Assembly: GCA_019247495.1 (NCBI GenBank)
Contig: JAFAOU010000009.1
Coordinates: 34,622-98,621 of the forward strand
DNA length: 64,000 nucleotides
Origin: Acidobacteriota bacterium
Lineage (GTDB): Bacteria; Acidobacteriota; Thermoanaerobaculia; Gp7-AA8
Direction: 5' to 3'
Shown: positions 55,187 through 63,206 of the stretch, piece by piece
Layout of the letters: the number at the start of each line of letters is the position of its first letter
Numbering within the stretch: position 1 is the first letter of the stretch
Translations under genes and position numbers: made by a program
Notes under the pieces: generated by a model
The model's input: only the letters and a program-made list of their open reading frames with translations
Database searches by the model: none
Told to the model about the DNA's origin: nothing

Positions 55187-55196
55187 GGAAACAGCC

Positions 55197-56411
55197 ATGC
55201 AGATTTTCGTCAATTCAAAATACGACTTCGTCAAATGGCGTTTCTACGCCGTTTCGTTTTCCGTCCTCTTCATGCTTCTCGGCCTGGCGATGTTCCTCAA
55301 GCACGGCGTGAACTGGGGCATCGACTTCGCCGGCGGCGCCACGATCACGCTGCGGTTCAAAGACGCCGTTCCGATGGACCGCCTTCGCGCCGACCTCACC
55401 AGCGCGTCGATCCAGCAATACGGTAAGGCAGACGACCACGCCGTCCTGATCCGCTTGCCGGAGCTGAACAAGGAGACGGACTACGCCGGCCAGGTCGTGG
55501 CCAAGCTCAATGCTGACCTCAACCCGCAAACCACGACGAAGCTCGACCTCAACTTCCACGGAAAGGATCGCCTGACCGAGCTTCTCGCCGCCGCCGATCC
55601 CGATGCCAAGGGCACCTCTCCGGCAGCGCGCGACTACTACAAGAACATCGCGCAGAACATCGTCACCCACCGTTCCGAGCTCGGCGTCTACACGAACATG
55701 GCGCAGGTGACCTCGACTCCGGGCGTGACCACACGCATCGCCGCCTTCCTCAACGACAAGTGTTTCCTCGGCGCGTTCAACGTCCTCGATCAGGAGACGG
55801 TCGGACCGCAGGTCGGCCACGATCTGCAGCAGAAGGCCATCCTGGCCGTCGTCCTCTCCACGCTGGCCATGGGTCTCTATCTCTGGATCCGTTTCGACCT
55901 GATGTTCGGCGCGTCGGCCATCGTCTGCATCGTCCACGACGTGCTGATGTCGCTGGCCTTCCTGATGATGATCAACGGCGAGTTCTCGCTGAACATCGTG
56001 GCCGCGCTGCTGCTCATCGTCGGTTTCTCCATCAACGACACGGTGGTCATGTACGACCGAGTCCGCGAGAACCGCCGCAAACTCAAGACGCGCATGAACC
56101 TTGAAGAGCAGCTCAACCTGGCCATGAACCAGACGCTGTCGCGGACGATCCTGACCTCAGGCTCGGTCGTCATCGTCCTCGTGGCGCTCATTCTTTTCGG
56201 CGGCAAAGTGATCCACGAATTCGCCTGGATCCTCCTCATCGGCGTCCTGGCCGGCACGTACTCGACGGTCACGATCGTCCCCGCCGTGGCCATCGCCTGG
56301 AACAACATGACCGGACGCAAACACGACCTCGCCGGCCCCGCCAACCGTCCGACCCGCGTCGAGACAAAGCAAGACGTCCCGCCCGCGCAACGCAAACGCA
56401 GAGCAGGCTAA
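55197..56411 (+). CDS. secF: Protein translocase subunit SecF
   Basis: A 404-residue protein, with GIDFAGGATITLRF after the first membrane helix and GFSINDTVVMYDRVRENRR, the SecF signature, before the last helices. The periplasmic loop is long (about residues 45-230), somewhat larger than in typical SecF of around 310 residues. Partner of SecD. Confidence 0.95.
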   Translation: MQIFVNSKYDFVKWRFYAVSFSVLFMLLGLAMFLKHGVNWGIDFAGGATITLRFKDAVPMDRLRADLTSASIQQYGKADDHAVLIRLPELNKETDYAGQVVAKLNADLNPQTTTKLDLNFHGKDRLTELLAAADPDAKGTSPAARDYYKNIAQNIVTHRSELGVYTNMAQVTSTPGVTTRIAAFLNDKCFLGAFNVLDQETVGPQVGHDLQQKAILAVVLSTLAMGLYLWIRFDLMFGASAIVCIVHDVLMSLAFLMMINGEFSLNIVAALLLIVGFSINDTVVMYDRVRENRRKLKTRMNLEEQLNLAMNQTLSRTILTSGSVVIVLVALILFGGKVIHEFAWILLIGVLAGTYSTVTIVPAVAIAWNNMTGRKHDLAGPANRPTRVETKQDVPPAQRKRRAG

Positions 56412-56435
56412 AACTCGCATCGCGATTCATCGACA

Positions 56436-56463
56436 ACGCCGCCGATTTTCGGCGGCGTTTTTG
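56436..56463 (+). terminator. Rho-independent terminator of the sec operon
   Basis: Stem AACGCCGCCG with CGGCGGCGTT, 5-base loop and TTTG tail, 25 bases after the secF stop. Confidence 0.85.
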
Positions 56464-56580
56464 TTTTCGGCGGATACTCGCGCGGCGTCCGCAATGACGG
56501 GAACCCGTCACCGGACGGTGATCCCGGCACCTGCTCGCGCTGCATTTTCAACCACGCGAACCCGTCGCCGGATGGCGACT

Positions 56581-57229
56581 CGGACGGTAGCCGGTGGTCG
56601 CGCGCGAAGCGCGAGACCACCGGACCCACAACCGCGGCAAGAATCCGACCCCGGCAGGGGTCACGTACCATGCTTGCCATGCCCTCGACACACACCAGCC
56701 TGCACATTCACATCGTGTTCAGCACAAAGGCACGCGTCCCGCTAATCGAAACCGCATGGCGATCCGATCTCCACGCGTACAAGGGCGGTTGTCTGAAACG
56801 TCTCGACGCGTTCCCGCAGGAAATCGGAGGCGTCGCCGACCACGTCCATCTCCTCCTTCGGATCAAACCGGTGCATGCGATCGCCGATCTCGTTAAAGAA
56901 GCTAAGCGTCTCTCCACCGAATGGATTCGCGATTCAAGACACATTCAATTCGCGTGGCAGGAAGGATACGGCGCGTTCTCGGTGAGCAAGTCCGCGGTTT
57001 TGTCCGTGCGCGAATACATTCAGGAGCAAGAGAAGCATCATCAGAAGCGCACGTTTCAGGAGGAGTATCGAGAGTTCCTCGAAAAGCACGGTATTGATTT
57101 CGACGAACGGTATCTATGGTGACGTCAACACTGGCGCAAGCACGATCCGTGACCCCTGCCGGGGTCGCATCCCTTTGCTCCGCTGTCCGGTGGTCTCGCG
57201 CTTCGCGCGCGACCACCGGCTACCGTCCG
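56581..57229. mobile_element. REP-associated transposase unit with perfect inverted ends
   Basis: Bases 56581-56625 and 57185-57229 are perfect 45-bp inverted copies, each itself containing a hairpin (CCGGTGGTC ... GACCACCGG). Nested inside, 56647-56665 and 57148-57166 are also exact inverted copies. The outer sequence on both sides continues with related REP-like palindromes (GTCGCCGGATGGCGAC type). Together with the Y1 transposase gene inside, this is a RAYT/BIME-style unit. Confidence 0.75.
56679..57122 (+). CDS. REP-associated tyrosine (Y1) transposase
   Basis: A 147-residue IS200/RAYT-type transposase. MPSTHTSLHIHIVFSTKAR begins the family, DHVHLLLRI carries the His-x-His pair and WQEGYGAFSVSKS the catalytic tyrosine. 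It would bind the flanking REP hairpins as single strands and move or multiply them. I choose the ATG at 56679; one at 56670 is also possible. Confidence 0.85.
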   Translation: MPSTHTSLHIHIVFSTKARVPLIETAWRSDLHAYKGGCLKRLDAFPQEIGGVADHVHLLLRIKPVHAIADLVKEAKRLSTEWIRDSRHIQFAWQEGYGAFSVSKSAVLSVREYIQEQEKHHQKRTFQEEYREFLEKHGIDFDERYLW

Positions 57230-57284
57230 TGTCGCCATCCGGCGACGGTTCCGCGCGAGACGTTCATTGTCGCGAAATCGCACC

Positions 57285-57914
57285 CTACAACGTCCGAAGC
57301 ACCGCGCGAACCGGACTTGCGTCCGCCCCTTTGATCCGTAGCGGGAGGGCGATCAGTTCGTATTCGCCTTCTTCGATGCCGGCCAGCACTAAGCCTTCGA
57401 GGATGGCCATGTCGTTGCGGGCGAAGGCGTGATGGGCTTCGAGCGCTTTTGAGTCGAAGGGATCGACGGAGGGCGTGTCGATGCCGATGAGGCGGACGCC
57501 GTGGTGGTAGAGATCGTCGACGAGCTCCGGGGAGAGGCTGGCGAAATCGTTGTTCCAACGGCGGTGATCGGGAAATGTACCGGTACGGAAGAGGATCCGG
57601 GGCGCGCAGAGCGCTTCGATCTTGTCGGCGACGTGGTCGGGCACGATGCGCTCGCCGCGCGCGACGTCGACGTCGACGACGATGCAGCGGCCGAGGTAGA
57701 GGTCGAGGCGGCGAAGGGAGATGTCGGCGCCGTCGGCGATGTAATGACTCGGCGCGTCGGCGTGCGCGCCGACGTGCAGCGAAACGCGCATGTCGCTCAG
57801 CGTCAGGTTCGCGCCCGTCTTCATGTCGGCGTTGATGGTGCGCACGAACGGCGTATCGCCCGGCCAGACGTTGATGCCGGCGTCGATGACGGGAGAGATG
57901 TCGATGAGTGCCAT
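57285..57914 (-). CDS. kynB: Kynurenine formamidase-like cyclase family protein
   Basis: A 209-residue metal-dependent hydrolase. LHVGAHADAPSHY at 46-58 is the H-x-G-x-H-x-D-x-P-x-H metal motif of the KynB/cyclase family; WPGDTPF and IGIDTPSVDP also fit. KynB turns N-formylkynurenine into kynurenine. Its start overlaps the stop of the dioxygenase-RidA fusion gene by one base, so the three genes 59940 to 57285 form one operon. Confidence 0.85.
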   Translation of the reverse strand: MALIDISPVIDAGINVWPGDTPFVRTINADMKTGANLTLSDMRVSLHVGAHADAPSHYIADGADISLRRLDLYLGRCIVVDVDVARGERIVPDHVADKIEALCAPRILFRTGTFPDHRRWNNDFASLSPELVDDLYHHGVRLIGIDTPSVDPFDSKALEAHHAFARNDMAILEGLVLAGIEEGEYELIALPLRIKGADASPVRAVLRTL

Positions 57915-59260
57915 CAGGCAGCTGCGATGATTTTCATCTCGACGGAAATCGGAGTCGGCAGCGAGTCGACGCCGACGGTGGTACGCGTGGGCTGGATTTT
58001 GCCCAGCACTTCCGCATAGACGCGATTGAATCGATCGAAGTCACCTTTCATGTCAGTCAAATAGACAGTCACATCGAGGATTTTCTCCAGCGAACTGCCG
58101 GCCGCTTCGAGAATGGCCTTGACGTTGTCGACGGTGGCCCGGGTCTGCGCCTCGATTCCGGCCGGGATTTCGTTGGTGACCGGCCGGCGCGGACCGATGC
58201 CGGAAAGGAACAGCAGGTCGCCGACGCGGCGCGCGTGCGGGTACGGTCCGACCGGCGAGGCGGCGTTGGTGGCCATGATCGGAGCATGATCTTCCGGCCA
58301 CTCCTCCTGCGACGACATCTCGCTGGCGCGCCCGACGTCGGGTCCACCTTCGAGCACGTTATGCGACTCGAGTCCGGTACCGCCTTCGACGGCGCCCTCA
58401 TCGAACTCCTTCTCGAAATCGAGCTCCTTGTGCGGATTTGGAGTGAGTTCGACGATGCCGTTGCCCGTGCCCCAGACCGGCTGGTAATCCCATACCTTGC
58501 CGTCGTATTTGTTGTTCTCGCCGGCCAGCGCGGCCAGCCACCAGACGGCTTTGAAGCCCATGTCGGCGTTGGCCTCGCGGCCGAATTCGCGCGCGACCTG
58601 GGCCACGTCTTCGAGGCGCCCCTCGCCGAGCATCTCCAGGATCTTGCGGTTCCACTCGTCGTCCTTCGACGAGGAGATGTGATCGTTCGCGATATCGATC
58701 TCGCCGACTTCGTACCGGTTCGAAAGGTTCGTCACGACGACCACGATCGTCTTCTTGCCGTAGCGGTCGATGGCGGTTCGCGCGGCGCGGCCGAGGGCGC
58801 GCGTCTCGTCGCGCTCCGCGTAGATGTTGCACGAGACGACCGACGCGGGAATCGCATTGTTCGGATTGAGCAGCTTGAGCGCGACGACGGTGCCGGTATC
58901 GATCGGGAAACCGTGATAGTCGACGGTCGCGGTCTGCATGCCGAGGTCCTTGCAGACGGAGGCGTACAACTTGCCGAACTCCGGATCGATACGGAACGAG
59001 TACGGGATCTCGCCGAACTGGTACCAGTTCTGATCGACGAGCGTCCACTGCGGATTCGGAGCGATCTGGAAAAGATGACCGATCACCGAAAACCACTGCG
59101 TCGAATAGACGAGGATCAACTCTGCGCCGGAACGTTCGATCTCGCGTCCGATGGCCTCGTAGCTTTGTTTGAGCGACGCCCAGCCAGCGTTTTGATCGGC
59201 CGCGAGCAGGATGTGAGGCTGCCCCGGGACCAGATACGCCTTGTGAATCGATCCGCTCAC
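57914..59260 (-). CDS. LigB-type extradiol dioxygenase fused to a RidA deaminase domain
   Basis: A 448-residue protein. Residues 1-290 are a class III (LigB-like) extradiol dioxygenase: VPGQPHILLAADQNAGW, ILVYSTQWFSVIGH and VVVVTNLSNRYEVGE, close to the 2-aminophenol 1,6-dioxygenase group. From about 320, ASPVGPYPHARRVGDLLFLS and VYLTDMKGDFDRFN are a RidA domain like 2-aminomuconate deaminase. The two steps follow one another in aminophenol ring cleavage, so the fusion makes chemical sense. I start it at the GTG at 59260, just after the aldolase stop. Confidence 0.75.
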   Translation of the reverse strand: MSGSIHKAYLVPGQPHILLAADQNAGWASLKQSYEAIGREIERSGAELILVYSTQWFSVIGHLFQIAPNPQWTLVDQNWYQFGEIPYSFRIDPEFGKLYASVCKDLGMQTATVDYHGFPIDTGTVVALKLLNPNNAIPASVVSCNIYAERDETRALGRAARTAIDRYGKKTIVVVVTNLSNRYEVGEIDIANDHISSSKDDEWNRKILEMLGEGRLEDVAQVAREFGREANADMGFKAVWWLAALAGENNKYDGKVWDYQPVWGTGNGIVELTPNPHKELDFEKEFDEGAVEGGTGLESHNVLEGGPDVGRASEMSSQEEWPEDHAPIMATNAASPVGPYPHARRVGDLLFLSGIGPRRPVTNEIPAGIEAQTRATVDNVKAILEAAGSSLEKILDVTVYLTDMKGDFDRFNRVYAEVLGKIQPTRTTVGVDSLPTPISVEMKIIAAA

Positions 59261-59262
59261 GG

Positions 59263-59940
59263 CTAGTGCACGTACGAATCGGCGGCGATGGCGACGTTTC
59301 GCGACTGGATAATCGACGTCGCCAGCAGCGCGCGGCGTCCGATCTCTTCCCACTGCTCGGTGTTCACGAGATCGGGCACGGCCAGTGACGCGCCGAGGTT
59401 GACGGCCATGCAGCCGGCGTCGAGGTAGCTCTCGATTGTGTCGAGCGGCACGGGACCTCCGGCCAGCATCGGTACATCGCGAATCGGGCCGCGCAGCGTG
59501 CGGATGTAGTCCGGCCCGCCGAGGTAGAGCGCGGGGAAAACTTTGACGATGTCGCAGCCTGCTTCCCACGCGCGGATGATTTCCGTGGCGGTGCCGGCTC
59601 CGGCGACGCAAAGCAGGTCATGCTCGTTCGCGTATTCGATGACGCTGACGTCGGTGTGCGGCGAGACGATGATCTGCGCTCCCGCGCGTCTGGCCTGCGC
59701 GGCATCGTTCGTACTGCGCGTGGTTCCAGCGGCGATGACGACACCGAGCGGCGCGTACTTGTCGGCGAATCGCGCGATGAGTCCGAACGCCTCCGGTGTC
59801 GTCAACGTCACCTCCAGGATTCGTATCCCGTTTCCTGCGAACGCCTCGGCCACCGACTCCGCGGCAGCGACGCTGTTCTCGCGCACGACGCCGATGATCT
59901 GCTCCATCGCTACTTTCTCGAACAACTCTTTGCGGGACAT
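59263..59940 (-). CDS. eda: KHG/KDPG-type aldolase
   Basis: A 225-residue class I aldolase. VAMEQIIGVVRENSVAAAE, AGTTRSTNDAAQARRAGAQ, IVSPHTDVSVIEYA and CDIVKVFPALYLGGPDYI (the Schiff-base lysine lies in VKVFP) match Eda. It splits 2-keto-4-hydroxy or KDPG-type acids. In this operon it may act on the products of ring cleavage rather than on sugar acids. First gene of the operon. Confidence 0.75.
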   Translation of the reverse strand: MSRKELFEKVAMEQIIGVVRENSVAAAESVAEAFAGNGIRILEVTLTTPEAFGLIARFADKYAPLGVVIAAGTTRSTNDAAQARRAGAQIIVSPHTDVSVIEYANEHDLLCVAGAGTATEIIRAWEAGCDIVKVFPALYLGGPDYIRTLRGPIRDVPMLAGGPVPLDTIESYLDAGCMAVNLGASLAVPDLVNTEQWEEIGRRALLATSIIQSRNVAIAADSYVH

Positions 59941-59963
59941 GGCGAAAGGATATCGCGGGTTGC

Positions 59964-60050
59964 GGGAGTCGTGGGCCGGGAGTCGGGGGTCGTAGTAAAA
60001 GCGCCGAAGTCAATCGTTCTTCGACCCACGACACCCGACTCCCGACTCCC
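59964..60050. repeat. Intergenic hairpin of GGGAGTCG units
   Basis: Left arm 59964-59993 and right arm 60028-60050 form an imperfect inverted repeat built from GGGAGTCGGG units, in the divergent gap between the aldolase and MglA-like genes. Confidence 0.5.
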
Positions 60051-60072
60051 ATTCAGGTAAGCTACCGATCCC

Positions 60073-60999
60073 ATGGTCCTCATCAACAAAGCGATCAACG
60101 AGGTCACCGTCAAGCTCGTGTACTACGGGCCGGGGCTGTGTGGGAAAACCACCAATCTCGAGAAGATTTACGGGAACCCGAAGCTCGACAACAAGGGCAA
60201 GATGATCTCGATGTCGACGGAGACGGACCGCACGCTCTTCTTCGACTTCATGCCGATGGAGCTGGGGACGATCGCGGGCCAGAAGATGCGCGTGCAGCTC
60301 TACACCGTGCCCGGCCAGGTGTTTTACGACGCCACGCGCAAGCTCGTCCTTCGCGGCGCGGACGGCGTGGTGTTCGTCGCCGACTCGCAGTCGTCGATGC
60401 GCGATTCGAATCTCGACAGCCTGGAAAATCTGAAGACGAACCTGCGCATCAACCGCATCGATCCGCAGAAGGTGGCGCTCGTTTATCAGTACAACAAGCG
60501 CGATCTGCCGAACGTCGACTCGGTCGAAACGATGAACGGCTATCTCAATCCGAACGGCGTGCCGACCGTGGAGGCCTCCGCGATCACCGGCACCGGCGTG
60601 ACGGCCACGCTGCGCGCCGCGGTTGCACGCATTCTCGACAATCTCAAGAACAACGTCGACACGACGCTGCACGAGGAGCCGGAGCTCGAGGCGCCGGATA
60701 TGTCGGCCAAGGCCGGAGTGACGCAGATGTCCGCGGGGACACCGAAGTTGTCGATGAAGTCGACGCCGAAGTTCGATGCCGAGGAGACGATCACGGTGTC
60801 GCCGTTCGAGGTTGATCCGCTCGATGTTTCGATCGAGGAAGAAGATCCGTTCGGCGTGATGGTCGCGGACGAACGGTCCGCCCGCGACGCGAACGCAGAG
60901 CTGCTCACATCCGCGCAGGAAGTCGTCCGCGCGCTCGAAGCCGCGCTCGAACGCGCCCGCGCGCACGAAGCGGCGCTTCGCGCGAAGACGGGTCTGTGA
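60073..60999 (+). CDS. mglA: MglA-like small GTPase with extended C-terminus
   Basis: A 308-residue protein. Residues 1-195 are an MglA-type Ras-like GTPase: YYGPGLCGKTTNLEKIY (P-loop), YTVPGQVFYDATRKLVLRG (switch II) and YQYNKRDLPN (base-binding NKRD). MglA itself is about 195 residues; here 110 more follow, acidic and ending in a coiled coil. It would set cell polarity or control motility/secretion, normally with an MglB partner, which is not nearby. Confidence 0.85.
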   Translation: MVLINKAINEVTVKLVYYGPGLCGKTTNLEKIYGNPKLDNKGKMISMSTETDRTLFFDFMPMELGTIAGQKMRVQLYTVPGQVFYDATRKLVLRGADGVVFVADSQSSMRDSNLDSLENLKTNLRINRIDPQKVALVYQYNKRDLPNVDSVETMNGYLNPNGVPTVEASAITGTGVTATLRAAVARILDNLKNNVDTTLHEEPELEAPDMSAKAGVTQMSAGTPKLSMKSTPKFDAEETITVSPFEVDPLDVSIEEEDPFGVMVADERSARDANAELLTSAQEVVRALEAALERARAHEAALRAKTGL

Positions 61000-61007
61000 G
61001 ACTCGCG

Positions 61008-61164
61008 GCCGGAGCGCTGGCGTCCTCGCCGGCTGGACCGGCGGCGTCTCGCCGCCGAACCGCCAAACCCTCAACACTTGCTGGTAACACGACCCCCAGC
61101 AAGCCTCCCATTCGGCGGCGAGGACGCCGCCGATCCAGCCGGCGGGACGCCAGCGTTCCGTGGC
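61008..61164. terminator. Very long hairpin between convergent genes
   Basis: Arms 61008-61059 and 61111-61164 are about 52 bases each with only a few mismatches, around a loop of about 50 bases. It lies exactly between the stops of the MglA-like gene (60999) and the cation transporter (61165), so it probably ends both transcripts. Its size also fits a mobile hairpin element. Confidence 0.55.
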
Positions 61165-62094
61165 TTACGCGTCGCTCTTCGCGTTTTCTCCGTACGGAAC
61201 GCAGTACGGGTCATCCGCATCGCAACTTGCGAATTCGAACTGGATCGTCGTGTGCCCGATGCCGTATTCGTGCTCAAGCATCGCGTTGATGCGCGCCAGC
61301 AGATTGCCGGTCGAGCGCACCGGAATGTCGCCGACCATCAGGTGACACGACAGCGCCGGACGTGATGCGCCGAGGGCCCAGATGTGAAGGTGGTGAACTC
61401 CGTCGACGCCATCGAGTCCCGCAATCGCCCTCGTCACGGCCTCGGGATCGATCCCTTCCGGCGTCCCTTCGAGCAGCAGATTGATGGCCTCACGCAGGAT
61501 GCCCCAGCTGCTCCAGAGAATCAGCACGCCGATCGCAATCGAGACAGCTGGATCCCAGAACAGCGCGCCAGTGCGGCGGATGAGCAGGGCCGCGGCGATG
61601 ATGCCCGCCGAGGAGATGGCGTCGCCAAGCATGTGCAGAGCGGCGCCGCGGATGTTGAGCTCGTGACGCCCTTCGCCGCGTAGCCAGAGCGTGATCGTGC
61701 CGTTGAGGACGAGCGCAGCGGCCGCAGTGATGAGCATCGCGCCGCTGTTGACGTTCGCCGGCGCGCGCAGACGCTGCGCCGCCTCGACGAAAAGAAAAAT
61801 GGTGAACGCTGCCAGGGCGCCGGCGTTGATGAAGGCTGCAAGTACACCGGCGCGATGCCATCCATACGACTTTGCACTCGTGGCCGGCCGCCGCTCCACG
61901 CGCACGGCGAAGAGCGCGAGCAGCAGCGCGAGCGTGTCGGTGACGTTGTGAAGTGCATCGCCAATGAGCGCGAGCGAGTTCGCGCGAATGCCGGCCACGA
62001 TCTCGACGACGACAAACGCGGCGGTGGCGATCGAGGCGATCAGCAGCTTGCGCGATGCCACCGAGCCGCTGGTCTGGTGATGATGGTGGGACAT
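61165..62094 (-). CDS. czcD: Cation diffusion facilitator (CzcD-type metal exporter)
   Basis: A 309-residue inner-membrane transporter with six helices. NSLALIGDALHNVTDTLALL and HMLGDAISSAGIIAA carry the metal-binding H/D pairs of the CDF family, and the His-rich start (SHHHHQ) is typical. The C-terminal 90 residues are the cytosolic dimer domain (GVHHLHIWALGASRPALSCH). Exports Zn, Co or Cd in exchange for protons. Confidence 0.9.
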   Translation of the reverse strand: MSHHHHQTSGSVASRKLLIASIATAAFVVVEIVAGIRANSLALIGDALHNVTDTLALLLALFAVRVERRPATSAKSYGWHRAGVLAAFINAGALAAFTIFLFVEAAQRLRAPANVNSGAMLITAAAALVLNGTITLWLRGEGRHELNIRGAALHMLGDAISSAGIIAAALLIRRTGALFWDPAVSIAIGVLILWSSWGILREAINLLLEGTPEGIDPEAVTRAIAGLDGVDGVHHLHIWALGASRPALSCHLMVGDIPVRSTGNLLARINAMLEHEYGIGHTTIQFEFASCDADDPYCVPYGENAKSDA

Positions 62095-62099
62095 CAGTC

Positions 62100-62186
62100 G
62101 ATTCGTAGATTAGTGGATTAGTCGATTCGAGGAGTGGCGCGCCGCCCTTTACTAATCTACGAATCCACTAATCGACTAATCCACTA
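62100..62186. repeat. Interleaved AT-rich hairpin repeat
   Basis: Two inverted pairs, 62101-62114 with 62151-62164 and 62111-62127 with 62170-62186, interleave between the CDF gene start and the purE stop. It may act as the purE terminator. Confidence 0.5.
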
Positions 62187-62675
62187 GCGTCTCGTCGACT
62201 TCTCCACCTTCTTCGACTTCGCCGCCACCGCCTCGGCCATCGCTACGCGCTGCTCGCGCAAACGCGCCGCAAGCGCATCGTCCGACAGCGCGATGATCTG
62301 CGCCGCCAGCACACCCGCGTTGCGCGCGCCGCCGATGGCGACCGTGGCCACCGGGATTCCCGGCGGCATCTGCACCACGGCATACAACGCATCGACACCC
62401 TGCAGCGCGCTGCCGCTGAGCGGAACGCCGATCACCGGCTTCGTCGTCAGCGATGCAACGACGCCCGGAAGATGCGCCGCCATCCCCGCGCCGGCGATGA
62501 AGACGCCTGCACCATCGCGCTCGGAATCGGCGACGATCTGTTTCGTGCGATCCGGACTGCGGTGCGCGGAGGCGACTTTCATCTCGTACGCAACACCGAC
62601 TTCATCGAGTGCCGCACACGCCTGCCCCATAACCTCGGCGTCGGAATCGCTTCCCATGATGATGCAAACCCACAT
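62184..62675 (-). CDS. purE: N5-carboxyaminoimidazole ribonucleotide mutase
   Basis: A 163-residue enzyme of purine synthesis that moves the carboxyl group of N5-CAIR. CIIMGSDSDAEVMGQA at the start, VASAHRSPDRT and GVPLSGSALQGVDALYAVVQ, then PPGIPVATVAIGGARNAG are all PurE motifs. The start at 62675 places MGSDSD at the usual place. No purK is seen beside it. Confidence 0.95.
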   Translation of the reverse strand: MWVCIIMGSDSDAEVMGQACAALDEVGVAYEMKVASAHRSPDRTKQIVADSERDGAGVFIAGAGMAAHLPGVVASLTTKPVIGVPLSGSALQGVDALYAVVQMPPGIPVATVAIGGARNAGVLAAQIIALSDDALAARLREQRVAMAEAVAAKSKKVEKSTRR

Positions 62676-62685
62676 GGCGGGAATC

Positions 62686-63135
62686 CTAGCAGGCCGGAAC
62701 TTCGGCGTCACCGCCGGCCGCCGTTGCGCTTCGCGCGCCCGACATCGGCAGGCAGCTCCGCACCAGCGCGCTCAGCGCCCCGATGTCGAACGGCTTCGGC
62801 AGAAATGCGCAAATGCCTTTGTCGACTGCCGTGGCAACCTCGGGGGCGCGATTCGCGCTGATGACGATGACCGGGATCTGCTTGAGTTCCGGCTCGAGCT
62901 CGCGCGCCTGCAGCACGTCCCAGCCGGAGAGCACGGGCATCATCAGATCGAGCACGACCACGTTCGGATGCTCTTTCCGCATCAGCTCCAACGCTTCTTT
63001 GCCGTTCGGCGCTTCGCAGAAGGTGTAGCCGTCGCGCTTGAGCGCCGCAACGATCATCCGGCGAATGCTCGGGTCGTCGTCGACGACCAGCACGCACTGA
63101 GCCTTCCCCGCCACTTCTTCGCCTGACTGGACCAC
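62686..63135 (-). CDS. Single-domain response regulator
   Basis: A 149-residue CheY-like receiver. The acidic pocket VVDDDPS (about 18-24), the phosphoacceptor in VVVLDLMMPVLSG and the conserved lysine in FLPKPFDIG are present. There is no output domain. It lies 10 bases upstream of purE on the same strand, so they may be cotranscribed. No kinase is adjacent. Confidence 0.9.
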   Translation of the reverse strand: MVQSGEEVAGKAQCVLVVDDDPSIRRMIVAALKRDGYTFCEAPNGKEALELMRKEHPNVVVLDLMMPVLSGWDVLQARELEPELKQIPVIVISANRAPEVATAVDKGICAFLPKPFDIGALSALVRSCLPMSGARSATAAGGDAEVPAC

Positions 63136-63206
63136 GCGACCTCAGGCATGCACAACAGGTGCCTTGACGGAATTTCACTCGCGGCGCAGGCGCTTCTCGG
63201 AGCGCC

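Noticed and set aside
57908..59266. Plus-strand open frame of about 450 codons
   Set aside because: Antisense of the dioxygenase-RidA gene; composition is Asp/Val/Arg-rich as expected from antisense of GC-rich coding DNA.
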